Shown: positions 44,266 to 51,609 of the stretch, in pieces
Layout of the letters: every line of letters begins with the position of its first letter
Numbering within the stretch: the stretch's first letter is position 1
Assembly (NCBI RefSeq): GCF_018917935.1
Contig: NZ_JAHLPN010000022.1
Location: 1-51,609 of the forward strand
DNA length: 51,609 nucleotides
Source: Kineothrix sp. MSJ-39
GTDB taxonomy: Bacteria; Bacillota; Clostridia; Lachnospirales; Lachnospiraceae
Direction of reading: 5' to 3'
Made by a program: the position numbers and the translations under genes
The notes under the pieces: generated by a model
What the model saw: only the letters and a program-made list of their open reading frames with translations
Told to the model about the DNA's origin: nothing
Database searches by the model: none

Positions 44266-45738
44266 ATGATGTATCAATATATTTTATTTGATCTGGATGG
44301 CACACTGACCGATTCTAAAGAAGGCATTACCAAGTCAGCCCAATACGCCCTCCGGTCTTTCGGAATAGAAGAAAAAAATCTGGACAAGCTGGAGCCGTTT
44401 ATCGGACCGCCGCTTTCGGACAGCTTCCGGGAATTTTACGGTATGAATGAGGCAGACACCGAAAAGGCAGTACGCACCTTCCGGGAACGATTTGAAACAG
44501 TCGGGATCACAGAAAATAAGATCTATCCGGGCGTGAAGGAAATGCTGCAGGAGCTTAAGGATAATGGCTGTCTTCTGGCGATCGCATCCAGTAAGCCGGA
44601 GGTATCTGTTCACAGGGTGTTGCAGATGTTTGAGATCGAGCAGTATTTCGGTATCATTGTCGGAAGCCTGAAGGACGGAACAAGAACGACAAAGATCGAG
44701 GTCATGGAAGAAACCTTTGCCCAACTCAAAAAGAAGGTGGGAAGAGCCTACAGTGAAAAGAAGGTGCTGATGGTCGGTGACCGGAAGTTTGATATCGAAG
44801 GCGCCCGGCATTTCGGTGTAGACAGTGTCGGCGTTACCTATGGCTACGCAAATGACGGCGAGCTGACAAAGGCGGGAGCAACTTATCTGGCAGAGGATCC
44901 GCAGGCAGTTGCCAGCCTGATCACCGGGAAAAAGCCATATCAGAAGTATGCGGATAGGAGCTCTCTGAAAAAGACACTGGAGATCCTTGCACCGCTTGCC
45001 GCTTACTGGCTGATCCAGCTCGCTGTTTATAATATCCTATATTATGTACTGGCGAAGTCCGGGGAAGTATCGACGGTATGCAGCGCATGGCTGAATGTGG
45101 CAGCGGCTATCGCAACATGGCCGTATGTGGTCAGATGCTATCAGAAGAGCCGTACACCGGACTGCGCAGAGGTTGTGACAAGAAGGAAAAAGAAACGTAT
45201 TACCCGGGAATGGGGACTGGTCGCAGGTTACGGGATCAGTCTGGCACTGTTTCTGAATCTGTTTATCTCCCTGCTGCAGCTGACACAAAATTCTGCTTCT
45301 TACCAGAAAGTTGCCGGTGCACAATATGGAATTCCACTTCCGCTGGGACTATTCGTATATGGACTTGTGATGCCCTGCACGGAGGAGCTTTTATTCCGTG
45401 GTGTGATCTACAACCGGATCAAAAAGTATTTCCCGCGCGTTCTTGCCATGCTGCTGAGTGGCCTTGTATTCGGCTGTTATCACGGAAATCCGGTACAGAT
45501 CCTGTATGCCTCCCTGATGGGACTTGCCATGGCACTTGTGTATGAAAGCTATGGTAGGATCAGTGCACCGATCCTGTTCCATATCAGTGCCAATGCAGTG
45601 GTCTATACCTGCTCCAGGTTCGGCTTTTTTGCAGGGGGCACCAGGACCATGTTCTGCATGATCCTGATGCTGGGGCTTTCCCTTCTGCTGACCTACTGGT
45701 ATGCAAAAGGCTTATTTTCAAAGTTTATAAGCAGATAA
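44266..45738 (+). CDS. HAD hydrolase fused to CPBP intramembrane protease domain
   Basis: About 490 residues. Residues 1-215 form a phosphoglycolate-phosphatase-like HAD enzyme (ILFDLDGTLTDSKEG, IASSKPEVS, VGDRKFDIEGA). After about residue 225 follow roughly six membrane segments with a CPBP/Abi protease signature: PCTEELLFRGVIYNR (EExxxR), FGCYHGN and FHISANAVVY. Both halves look catalytically intact. The start is uncertain: ATG 44257, 44266 or 44269; GAGG at 44259-44262 favours the last two. The upstream repeat supplies the 5' leader. Confidence 0.85.
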   Translation: MMYQYILFDLDGTLTDSKEGITKSAQYALRSFGIEEKNLDKLEPFIGPPLSDSFREFYGMNEADTEKAVRTFRERFETVGITENKIYPGVKEMLQELKDNGCLLAIASSKPEVSVHRVLQMFEIEQYFGIIVGSLKDGTRTTKIEVMEETFAQLKKKVGRAYSEKKVLMVGDRKFDIEGARHFGVDSVGVTYGYANDGELTKAGATYLAEDPQAVASLITGKKPYQKYADRSSLKKTLEILAPLAAYWLIQLAVYNILYYVLAKSGEVSTVCSAWLNVAAAIATWPYVVRCYQKSRTPDCAEVVTRRKKKRITREWGLVAGYGISLALFLNLFISLLQLTQNSASYQKVAGAQYGIPLPLGLFVYGLVMPCTEELLFRGVIYNRIKKYFPRVLAMLLSGLVFGCYHGNPVQILYASLMGLAMALVYESYGRISAPILFHISANAVVYTCSRFGFFAGGTRTMFCMILMLGLSLLLTYWYAKGLFSKFISR

Positions 45739-45769
45739 GGAATTGCGATAACGCATTTCTCCAAATACA

Positions 45770-45797
45770 TTGACACAGACGGTCTGCATGTTAGAAT
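45770..45797 (+). promoter_or_regulatory. Promoter with overlapping palindrome before the acetolactate-synthase-like gene
   Basis: TTGACA (45770-45775), 16-nt spacer, TAGAAT (45792-45797). The spacer begins with the palindrome CAGAC-G-GTCTG (45776-45786), placed where a repressor would block RNA polymerase. About 105 nt of leader follow before the start codon. Confidence 0.65.
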
Positions 45798-45901
45798 GAA
45801 ACTGCAAACAGGCAATGGGGTCTGAAAAACAGAGCCCGGCGCTATGTCATGTGTCAATGATCCATGTCTGCTGTGGCTCCGGTGATAGGAGAGAACGAGA
45901 G

Positions 45902-47578
45902 ATGAACACAGCAGAAGTATTGGTAAAATGTCTGGAAAACGAAGGTGTTAAATATATCTTCGGAATTCCGGGAGAAGAAAATCTGGAAGTCATGAAAGCA
46001 CTTCAGAATTCTACGATCAAATTTATAACAGTCAGACATGAGCAGGGTGCAGCCTTTATGGCAGATGTGTATGGCAGACTGACCGGAAAAGCGGGCGTCT
46101 GTTTATCAACACTCGGGCCGGGCGCAACCAATCTGGTTACAGGGGTAGCGGATGCTAACTCAGATGGAGCACCTCTTGTTGCCATTACAGGGCAGGTTGG
46201 TACAGAGCGGATGCATCTGACTTCCCATCAGTTTTTGGATCTGGTCAACATGTTTTCTCCGATCACGAAGAGAAGCAAGCAGATCGTCAGACCGGATACC
46301 GTCAATGAAATTATCAGGATTGCATTTAAATATGCGGAAAATGAGAAGCCGGGGGCAACTCATGTGGATCTGCCGTGCAATATCGCACGGATGGAAGTCC
46401 CGGACGGGCCTGCGACAAAACCGCTGAAGCATCATAAGCCGAATATGGAAATGGCATGTATAGAAAATCTGGAGGAGGCAGCAGGTGCGATCTTTCAGGC
46501 AAAGAAGCCTGTTATGCTGGTCGGACATTCTGCGGTCAGGAACAAGGCCTCCAGGGAGATCACTGCATTTGCGCGTAAGATGAAGATTCCGGTCATCAAT
46601 ACGATGATGGCAAAAGGCGTCATTCCGTTTGATGATCCGTACTCTATGTGGACGATCGGTATTCCGCAGAAGGATTATGTGGATGTCATACTGGAACAGG
46701 CGGATCTGGTGATCGCAGTCGGCTATGATATTGTGGAGTATGCACCCGCTAAATGGAACGCGGACGGAAAGCATGCGATCCTGCATATTGATGCAAGACC
46801 GTGTCATATCAATAAGCTGTATCAGCCGGATATTGAAGTCGTCGGCGATATTTCTTATTCCCTGAAACAGATTTCTCTTCGCTGCAAGCGGACAGAAGAG
46901 CCGGAATGGGCATTTGAGATCAAAAAGCTGATGGCAGAGGAATATGAAAGCTATCAGAATGACCAGTCATTTCCGATGAAGCCGCAGAAGATACTGTCTG
47001 ATGTGCGCCGTGTGCTTGACAGGGATGATATTGTGATCTCGGATGTGGGTGCTCATAAAATGTGGATCGCGCGGGAGTATCGCTGCTATGAGCCGAATAC
47101 CTGTATCATATCAAACGGCTTTGCCACGATGGGTATTTCCGTGCCCGGTGCACTTTCCGCCAAGCTTGTAAATCCGGATAAAAAGGTGCTTGCCATCACA
47201 GGAGACGGCGGCTTTATGATGAACTGTCAGGAATATGAGACAGCACTGCGCGTAGGTACACCGTTTGTAACGCTGATCTTCAATGACGAAAGCTATGGCC
47301 TGATCAAATGGAAGCAGGAAGACCGCTATGGCAGCAGTTGTTTCGTTGATTTTACCAATCCGGATTTTGTTAAGTTTGCAGAAAGCATGCATGCGATCGG
47401 CTACCGGATCGAAAAGGCGGAAGATCTTCTGCCGACACTGGAAAAGGCATTTGAGCAGACAGTACCTGTCATTATCGACTGCCCGGTTGATTACGGTGAA
47501 AACACAAAGCTGACGGAAAATCTTGCAGAAATCTATGCCAAGCTGCATGAGAAGTATTGCGGCAAGGATGAAAAATAA
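45902..47578 (+). CDS. Acetolactate synthase large-subunit-like ThDP enzyme
   Basis: 558 residues. Pyrimidine-binding domain with the catalytic glutamate in TVRHEQGAAFMADVYGRL, central domain, and ThDP-binding domain GDGGFMMNCQEYETAL ... NDESYGLIKW. SHQFLDLVNMFSPITKRS is typical for acetolactate-synthase relatives. It probably condenses two pyruvates to acetolactate; no small regulatory subunit or ilv genes are adjacent, so a catabolic or divergent role is likely. Start ATG 45902 follows AGGAGA at 10 nt; the 29 upstream in-frame codons look non-coding. Confidence 0.85.
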   Translation: MNTAEVLVKCLENEGVKYIFGIPGEENLEVMKALQNSTIKFITVRHEQGAAFMADVYGRLTGKAGVCLSTLGPGATNLVTGVADANSDGAPLVAITGQVGTERMHLTSHQFLDLVNMFSPITKRSKQIVRPDTVNEIIRIAFKYAENEKPGATHVDLPCNIARMEVPDGPATKPLKHHKPNMEMACIENLEEAAGAIFQAKKPVMLVGHSAVRNKASREITAFARKMKIPVINTMMAKGVIPFDDPYSMWTIGIPQKDYVDVILEQADLVIAVGYDIVEYAPAKWNADGKHAILHIDARPCHINKLYQPDIEVVGDISYSLKQISLRCKRTEEPEWAFEIKKLMAEEYESYQNDQSFPMKPQKILSDVRRVLDRDDIVISDVGAHKMWIAREYRCYEPNTCIISNGFATMGISVPGALSAKLVNPDKKVLAITGDGGFMMNCQEYETALRVGTPFVTLIFNDESYGLIKWKQEDRYGSSCFVDFTNPDFVKFAESMHAIGYRIEKAEDLLPTLEKAFEQTVPVIIDCPVDYGENTKLTENLAEIYAKLHEKYCGKDEK

Positions 47579-47583
47579 GCGTG

Positions 47584-47632
47584 AAAGCCTTCGGTTTGTA
47601 GGAAGTATTCTATGAGCCGAAGGCTTTTTCTT
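47584..47632 (+). terminator. Terminator after the acetolactate-synthase-like gene
   Basis: Eleven-base-pair stem AAAGCCTTCGG / CCGAAGGCTTT, 22-nt loop, then TTC and further T-rich sequence. Confidence 0.8.
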
Positions 47633-47795
47633 TTCTGGATTTCCATAGTTGACTGCAAAGGGTTCCTCTGCTATCATAACTATATTCGCCGTGCCTTTCC
47701 GGCAACGGCTATCTCAGAGCTTCGGCTCATCTTGAAAGGGCTTTTCGCCCGGATTTTCCATTATTATTCTATCAATCACATAAGGAGGACACTAT

Positions 47796-48780
47796 ATGTC
47801 ACAAAAAGAAAAAGCAAATACTTGGGAAGCAGTGAAACTGTCGGAGGCAGCGGAGGCACTGAAAAAAGCAACGGGTGTAATTCCGTATACATTTTTAAAC
47901 GATTACATGTTTCGGGTGATCTTACAGAAGCATAAGAATGTATTGCGTTCCGTTGTATGCGCTTGCCTGCAATTGAAAACAGAGGAAGTACAGGATATCG
48001 TTGTGCAAAATCCGATTGAGCTTGGGGAAGCGATTGATGACAAAACATTTATCCTGGATATCAATGTACTTCTCAATAACAATACGATCATCAATCTGGA
48101 AATGCAGGTGCTTGATCTGAAAGACTGGCCGGAGCGGTCGTTATCCTATCTTGCCAGAAGCTATGATAACGTAGCAAAAGGAGAGGAATACATGAATGTC
48201 AAGCCGGTATATCATATCGGCTTTTTAAACTATACACTTTTCCCCCAAATATCCGGAATTCTTTGCAAAATACCGGATGATGAATCTTAAAAATCACAAT
48301 GTATATACTACAAAATTTAACCTGTATGTGGTAGACTTAACACAAATAAAACTGGCAACAGAAGAAGACAGGGAATCAGGACTTGTATATTGGACAAAAA
48401 TCTTCAAGGCGAAGACTTGGGAGGAGCTGAGACAGATGGCAGAAAGAAATCAGGAATTACAGGAAGCCACTGAGGCATTATATGTTTACAATCAGGATGA
48501 AATAGTAAAAGAGCAATGTCGTGCAAGGCAGGACTACTACAATCACGAACGTGGGACCCAGAAGAGACTGGAGGAAGCAAGGCTTGCGCTTGAGGAAAGT
48601 AGGGCAGAACTTATGAAAAGTAATGCAATCATAGAGTCGCAGAAGGAAGTAGTAAAAAAGGTTGTAAGGTCATATGCAGAAAAAATGCATATAACTGAAA
48701 AAGAGGCATGTAAACAGCTTGGAATCAAAAACGAGCCTGATAACTTTAGTGCTATCAAAACTATACATGAAGAAAAATAG
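47796..48780 (+). pseudogene. Rpn / PD-(D/E)XK nuclease family transposase, frameshifted
   Basis: Two adjoining frames encode one protein of the Rpn-like PD-(D/E)XK transposase family (PF12784 type). Frame one (47796-48290) holds the nuclease core, TFLNDYMFRVIL, DDKTFILDINVLL and IINLEMQVLD, up to YHIGFLNYTLFP. The family sequence continues in the other frame from AAATATCCGG (FFAKYRMMNLKNHNVYTTKF ... through 48780). The shift lies at a CCCCC tract at 48242-48246, one base too long for the joined frame. The C-terminal part contains a coiled-coil region. AAGGAGG precedes ATG. It may be truncated nuclease, a programmed or phase-variable slip, or an assembly error. Confidence 0.8.
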
Positions 48781-48790
48781 AAAAAAGCTC

Positions 48791-48819
48791 TTGACAAAAC
48801 AATAAGGCAGATATAATAT
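48791..48819 (+). promoter_or_regulatory. Sigma-A promoter before the DUF6282 unit
   Basis: TTGACA (48791-48796), 17-nt spacer, TAATAT (48814-48819); an overlapping TATAAT lies at 48812-48817. It starts 11 nt after the stop of the broken nuclease gene. Confidence 0.7.
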
Positions 48820-48830
48820 GCAGATAAGCA

Positions 48831-48878
48831 AAGGTGCTTTTCAGACAACGAGGTCTTGAAAAGTGCCTTTCTTTTTTT
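48831..48878 (+). terminator. Strong terminator hairpin in the leader of the DUF6282 unit
   Basis: Thirteen-base-pair stem AAGGTGCTTTTCA / TGAAAAGTGCCTT with two G-U pairs, an inner GAC-GTC pair, then TCTTTTTTT. It lies only about 10-12 nt after the likely transcription start at 48826, so unregulated transcripts would be about 50 nt long. Confidence 0.75.
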
Positions 48879-48939
48879 ACCAACAACTTGTATACAACAG
48901 AAATACAAATTAAATACAACACAAAAGGAGGAACACATT

Positions 48940-50016
48940 ATGAACATTTATCCAGCAAACTTTGACAAAAACGATTGGCAGTATTCCAGAAATTATCAGA
49001 GAAGTCTTGATCTTTTGAAAGGCTCTATCGACCTTCATGTACATGCAGGCCCACACCTGATCAGCAGCCCGCGAAGCGTGAATCCGGTACAGGCAGCGAT
49101 CGAAGCCAGAGATGCCGGTATGAGAGGTATCGCTTATATGTGTGTATTCAACTGGTCCGTCGGTACCGCATGGATCGTCAATGAAACAGTCCCTGATTTC
49201 TGTACATACGGCGGTATCATTTTAAATACGGTACTTGGCGGTATGAATCCAAGAGCAGTCAAAACGGCTGTTTACTACGGCAGTGGAGCAAGATATGTAT
49301 CCTTCGGTGCACATTCCACAAAATATCAGGCAGGTGTGGAAGGCAGATATGTAGACGGACAGTGGAAGAGACTTGTAGATCTGTATCCTGAATTTGTGGA
49401 GGAAGAATACAACAGATGTATCGAGATCCCGCTTGATAAGCCAACCAAAGAATTTGATGAGATCATGAAGATCGTTGCAGATAACCCGCAGATCTATTTA
49501 GTCAGCGGACATATTTCCAACGCAGAGGCATTAAAGCTCTGTGATTACGCACAGGAATACGGTATCAAAAAGGTTCTGTTATCCAACGCCGTAACAGAGC
49601 ATCTGTCAGAAAAGGAAATCGATTATGCGATCAGCAAAGGTGCCAAACTTGAGAAGTGTCTGGCTGAGCATACACATACAGGCTCTATTCCGAAAACACA
49701 TTATTATATTGAGCCACAGTACAGAGCTTATGATGAAGGACAGTCCGGTGCACCGGCAGGTGGTGTGTTTGCATCTGCTAACCAGATGAAGAAATTCGGT
49801 GTTGAGAACTTCATTATCGGTACAGACTTCGGTGTTTATACACTGCCACATCCGGTAGAAGGCTTCAGAGAGTGGATCGCATGTCTGATGGACTGCGGCT
49901 GGACAGATGAAGAGATCCGTACAGTCAGCACTTACAACCCGGCCAAGATGCTGGATATTGATGTAAGAAAGCCAATGCCTTGGGAGAAAACAGAGGAAAG
50001 CGGCGAAGTAAAATAA
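48940..50016 (+). CDS. DUF6282 family protein, metal-dependent amidohydrolase-like
   Basis: 358 residues. The N-terminal metal motif DLHVHAGPHL, central VSGHISNAEAL, and KCLAEHTHTGSIP with later TDFGVYTLPHPVEGF fit an amidohydrolase-type TIM barrel (HxH, H, H, D in order). The family is annotated DUF6282; the substrate is unknown. AAGGAGG lies 8 nt before ATG 48940. It is the first of three co-directional genes whose products suggest uptake or degradation of a cyclic amide or thiazoline compound. Confidence 0.88.
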   Translation: MNIYPANFDKNDWQYSRNYQRSLDLLKGSIDLHVHAGPHLISSPRSVNPVQAAIEARDAGMRGIAYMCVFNWSVGTAWIVNETVPDFCTYGGIILNTVLGGMNPRAVKTAVYYGSGARYVSFGAHSTKYQAGVEGRYVDGQWKRLVDLYPEFVEEEYNRCIEIPLDKPTKEFDEIMKIVADNPQIYLVSGHISNAEALKLCDYAQEYGIKKVLLSNAVTEHLSEKEIDYAISKGAKLEKCLAEHTHTGSIPKTHYYIEPQYRAYDEGQSGAPAGGVFASANQMKKFGVENFIIGTDFGVYTLPHPVEGFREWIACLMDCGWTDEEIRTVSTYNPAKMLDIDVRKPMPWEKTEESGEVK

Positions 50017-50071
50017 GTACAGAAAGGGTAGACATGATACTGTTATATGTGTATCATGAAAAGGTCAGGAT

Positions 50072-50779
50072 ATGGCAGAGAAATATACAGTAGAACAGCA
50101 TGCAGCACTGATCGGTCTGACAGGCAAATGTCTGGAAGAGCTGCTCGGTGATTACGGAAAAGACGTTTATATCAACTGCATAACTAGATATGCAAGGCAG
50201 CGGGGCAGACGCATGCGCAATCGTGCCATACGTGACGGCAGGCCATTAAATTATGAAACATTTCTTGCATACGGGGAGCTGAGCTTTGAAACGCTCCCCG
50301 GTGACTATCAGGTGAAATCGGAATCGCCTGTTTTTATCAACTGTTGTATGCGCTGCAGATGGGATCTGGGCTGGAAACAGTATGGGCTGTCAAAGTACGG
50401 AGAGGCATATTGCAAATATGTGGATATCAATCTCGTGCAGGGCTTTCACCCGGATATGGTCATGATCGCAGAAACGATGATCGGTCTGGGAGATGACTGC
50501 TGTACGTTCGTGGATGTCGGCTATGAGCAGACAGAGGAGTCCAAGGCGCGTATCGCACAGATAAAGCAGGAACTGAACGGAAAATACGTCAGAGATTTCC
50601 TGTATCACATGGCACACTGGCTGAACGCAGCGACTACGATCGTAAAAGGCATTGTTTCAGAAACGGATCTTGCACAATTTACGCAGAATCTGAAGGCGCA
50701 GTTTGCATCACTTGTTGGTGATGCGCTGGCAGAGGAGGTTTTTGCAGCCGCCGATCAGGATTTTGATGTTTACGATTAG
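50072..50779 (+). CDS. L-2-amino-thiazoline-4-carboxylic acid hydrolase family protein
   Basis: 235 residues, soluble. The N-terminal half is helical (EQHAALIGLTGKCLEELLGD); the C-terminal half has TRCRWDLGW-like and ICKY-type segments (MRCRWDLGWKQYGL, AYCKYVDINLVQGFHPDM) seen in the ATC-hydrolase family (PF14196 type), whose named member opens the thiazoline ring in the cysteine-forming pathway of Pseudomonas. The substrate here is inferred only from family. It follows the DUF6282 gene by 55 nt and precedes the GntR gene by 30 nt. Confidence 0.75.
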   Translation: MAEKYTVEQHAALIGLTGKCLEELLGDYGKDVYINCITRYARQRGRRMRNRAIRDGRPLNYETFLAYGELSFETLPGDYQVKSESPVFINCCMRCRWDLGWKQYGLSKYGEAYCKYVDINLVQGFHPDMVMIAETMIGLGDDCCTFVDVGYEQTEESKARIAQIKQELNGKYVRDFLYHMAHWLNAATTIVKGIVSETDLAQFTQNLKAQFASLVGDALAEEVFAAADQDFDVYD

Positions 50780-50809
50780 CAGAGGCAGGAAAGAAAAGGA
50801 AGGGATTAT

Positions 50810-51445
50810 ATGGAAAACGGGGGATTACGGGAACTGGCTTATCAGAAAATGAAAGAAATGATCCTGACCTGTGAGATCAGACCGGGGGAATTTCTGGATC
50901 TGGTAAAGCTCGGAAAACAGCTTGGTATCAGCAGAACACCGATCCGCGAGGCGGAAACAAAGCTGGAGAGAGAAGGGCTGTTGCAGATCATTCCGCAAAA
51001 AGGGGCATATGTATCGGCTATTTCACCGAAGGTCGTCAGAGATGTCTATATGACACGAAAGCTGCTCGAACCGGGTATTATCCGGTTGGCGGGAAGCGGT
51101 ATTTCCAAAGATCATCTTAGAAAAATACGGGAGCAGAATCTGGCGGATACAAAAGAGCAGGATCTGGGAGCACTGGTAGAGACAGACGACGCCCTGCATA
51201 AGGAGATCGTTTATTCCACCAAAAACCAATACATTATTGATATTTTTGAACAGCTCTGCGATCAGAAAAAGCGGATCAACATTATGAGCGGTGCAGTCAG
51301 TGAGAAACATGAAAATAACCGCAGGGAGCACAATGCGATCATAGATCTTCTGCTGGCAGAAAAGTATGAGGAAGCGGCAGTACTGATGGAACAGCATCTG
51401 GACGATGCACTCAGACAGGCGATGAACCAACTGATTTATAATTAA
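50810..51445 (+). CDS. GntR-family transcriptional regulator, FadR/FCD subfamily
   Basis: 211 residues: an N-terminal winged helix (ILTCEIRPGEFLDLVKLGKQ, LGISRTPIREAETKLEREGL) and a C-terminal all-helical FCD ligand domain (about 80-205) with the metal-ligand histidines in TDDALHKEIV and EHNAIIDLL. FCD regulators usually sense small carboxylic acids. Lying last in the three-gene unit, it may control the unit in response to the substrate. AAGGAAGGG precedes ATG. The 164 bases after it hold no gene I can support. Confidence 0.9.
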   Translation: MENGGLRELAYQKMKEMILTCEIRPGEFLDLVKLGKQLGISRTPIREAETKLEREGLLQIIPQKGAYVSAISPKVVRDVYMTRKLLEPGIIRLAGSGISKDHLRKIREQNLADTKEQDLGALVETDDALHKEIVYSTKNQYIIDIFEQLCDQKKRINIMSGAVSEKHENNRREHNAIIDLLLAEKYEEAAVLMEQHLDDALRQAMNQLIYN

Positions 51446-51609
51446 TTTCTATAGGTGCTGTAACGAATCCTGATAAGTGATTTGGGAAATTGTACATTAG
51501 TCAATGATGTGACACCAAGTTTTTAAAATAAAAAACGGTATGATCCTATAGATATATCACCTGATACAAATGGTTAGGTTTCCAGTTCATGGCGTTTTTC
51601 CAGTGGTGA

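Noticed and set aside
43845-44305. Open frames of about 136-148 codons through the tandem repeat on both strands
   Set aside because: They exist because the repeat unit is divisible by three and lacks stops; there is no ribosome binding site and no similarity to a plausible protein, so they are treated as repeat shadows.
8062-51445. CRISPR array or prophage structural genes
   Set aside because: No regularly spaced repeats with unique spacers and no capsid, tail or terminase-like proteins were seen; the only regular repeats are the 114-bp block and the IS21-like terminus.
51446-51609. Possible insertion-sequence fragment at the right edge, with short minus-strand frames and an 8-bp inverted repeat TCTATAGG / CCTATAGA (51448 and 51545)
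   Set aside because: The minus-strand frames are under 25 codons and match nothing I can name; an 8-bp repeat 90 bases apart can arise by chance. More sequence to the right would be needed.

Overview
The window looks like chromosome of an anaerobic, low-to-mid GC Gram-positive gut Clostridium relative, most likely a Lachnospiraceae member. The grounds are strong AGGAGG-type ribosome binding sites, rubrerythrin, superoxide reductase (desulfoferrodoxin) and hemerythrin, an [FeFe]-hydrogenase maturase (HydE), AddAB instead of RecBCD, a ThiT thiamine transporter under a TPP riboswitch, and a TnpW/TnpX-type mobile element. This is inference from gene content; no rRNA or tRNA gene is present.

Left part (1-14,650) is AT-rich accessory DNA. 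It opens with the 5' end of an IS256-like transposase whose terminus abuts the stop codon of a YhcG-type PDDEXK nuclease gene, followed by two unrecognised minus-strand genes. A mobilisable element follows: TnpW-like protein, large serine recombinase, ribbon-helix-helix ParR-like protein, a 500-bp repeat-rich region with a candidate oriT, and a MobA/MobL relaxase. Directly behind the relaxase sits a compact same-strand oxygen-defence cluster: small membrane protein, thiol peroxidase (bcp), yaaA, a Fur/PerR-type regulator behind a Fur-box-like palindrome, a flavin reductase-rubredoxin-rubrerythrin fusion, an L-lactate dehydrogenase that has lost its normal start codon, desulfoferrodoxin, rubredoxin, a tandem HD / HD-GYP protein and a bacteriohemerythrin. 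The cluster ends at a terminator, and about 35 bp later a 5'-truncated aldo/keto reductase begins in a different base composition, marking the probable element/chromosome junction.

Middle and right part (14,650-51,609) is mostly host-like chromosome on the plus strand, with a small AT-rich patch at 16.1-17.1 kb (NYN/PIN-like protein plus four 20-21-bp-spaced repeats resembling an IS21-type terminus). Host genes include a RibD-like reductase, an RNase Z-like hydrolase, a MutS-like ATPase, GH31 alpha-glucosidase, maltose-type acetyltransferase, a secreted cell-wall hydrolase, D-lactate dehydrogenase, TetR and MarR regulators, a uracil-type permease, a MATE exporter, cardiolipin synthase, a NUDIX hydrolase, hydE, addB-addA, a glycosyltransferase, thiT with its riboswitch, a 114-bp tandem repeat block, a HAD-CPBP fusion, an acetolactate-synthase-like enzyme, a frameshifted Rpn-type nuclease, and a three-gene unit of a DUF6282 protein, an ATC-hydrolase-family protein and a GntR regulator.

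The strongest candidate for something new is the oxygen/peroxide-defence cassette next to mobilisation genes (8,040-14,615), with its triple-module rubrerythrin fusion that carries a perfect internal ribosome binding site. The 114-bp hairpin-rich tandem repeat, the HAD-CPBP fusion, and the promoter-terminator leader before the DUF6282 unit also deserve attention. All calls were made by reading sequence, without database searches.
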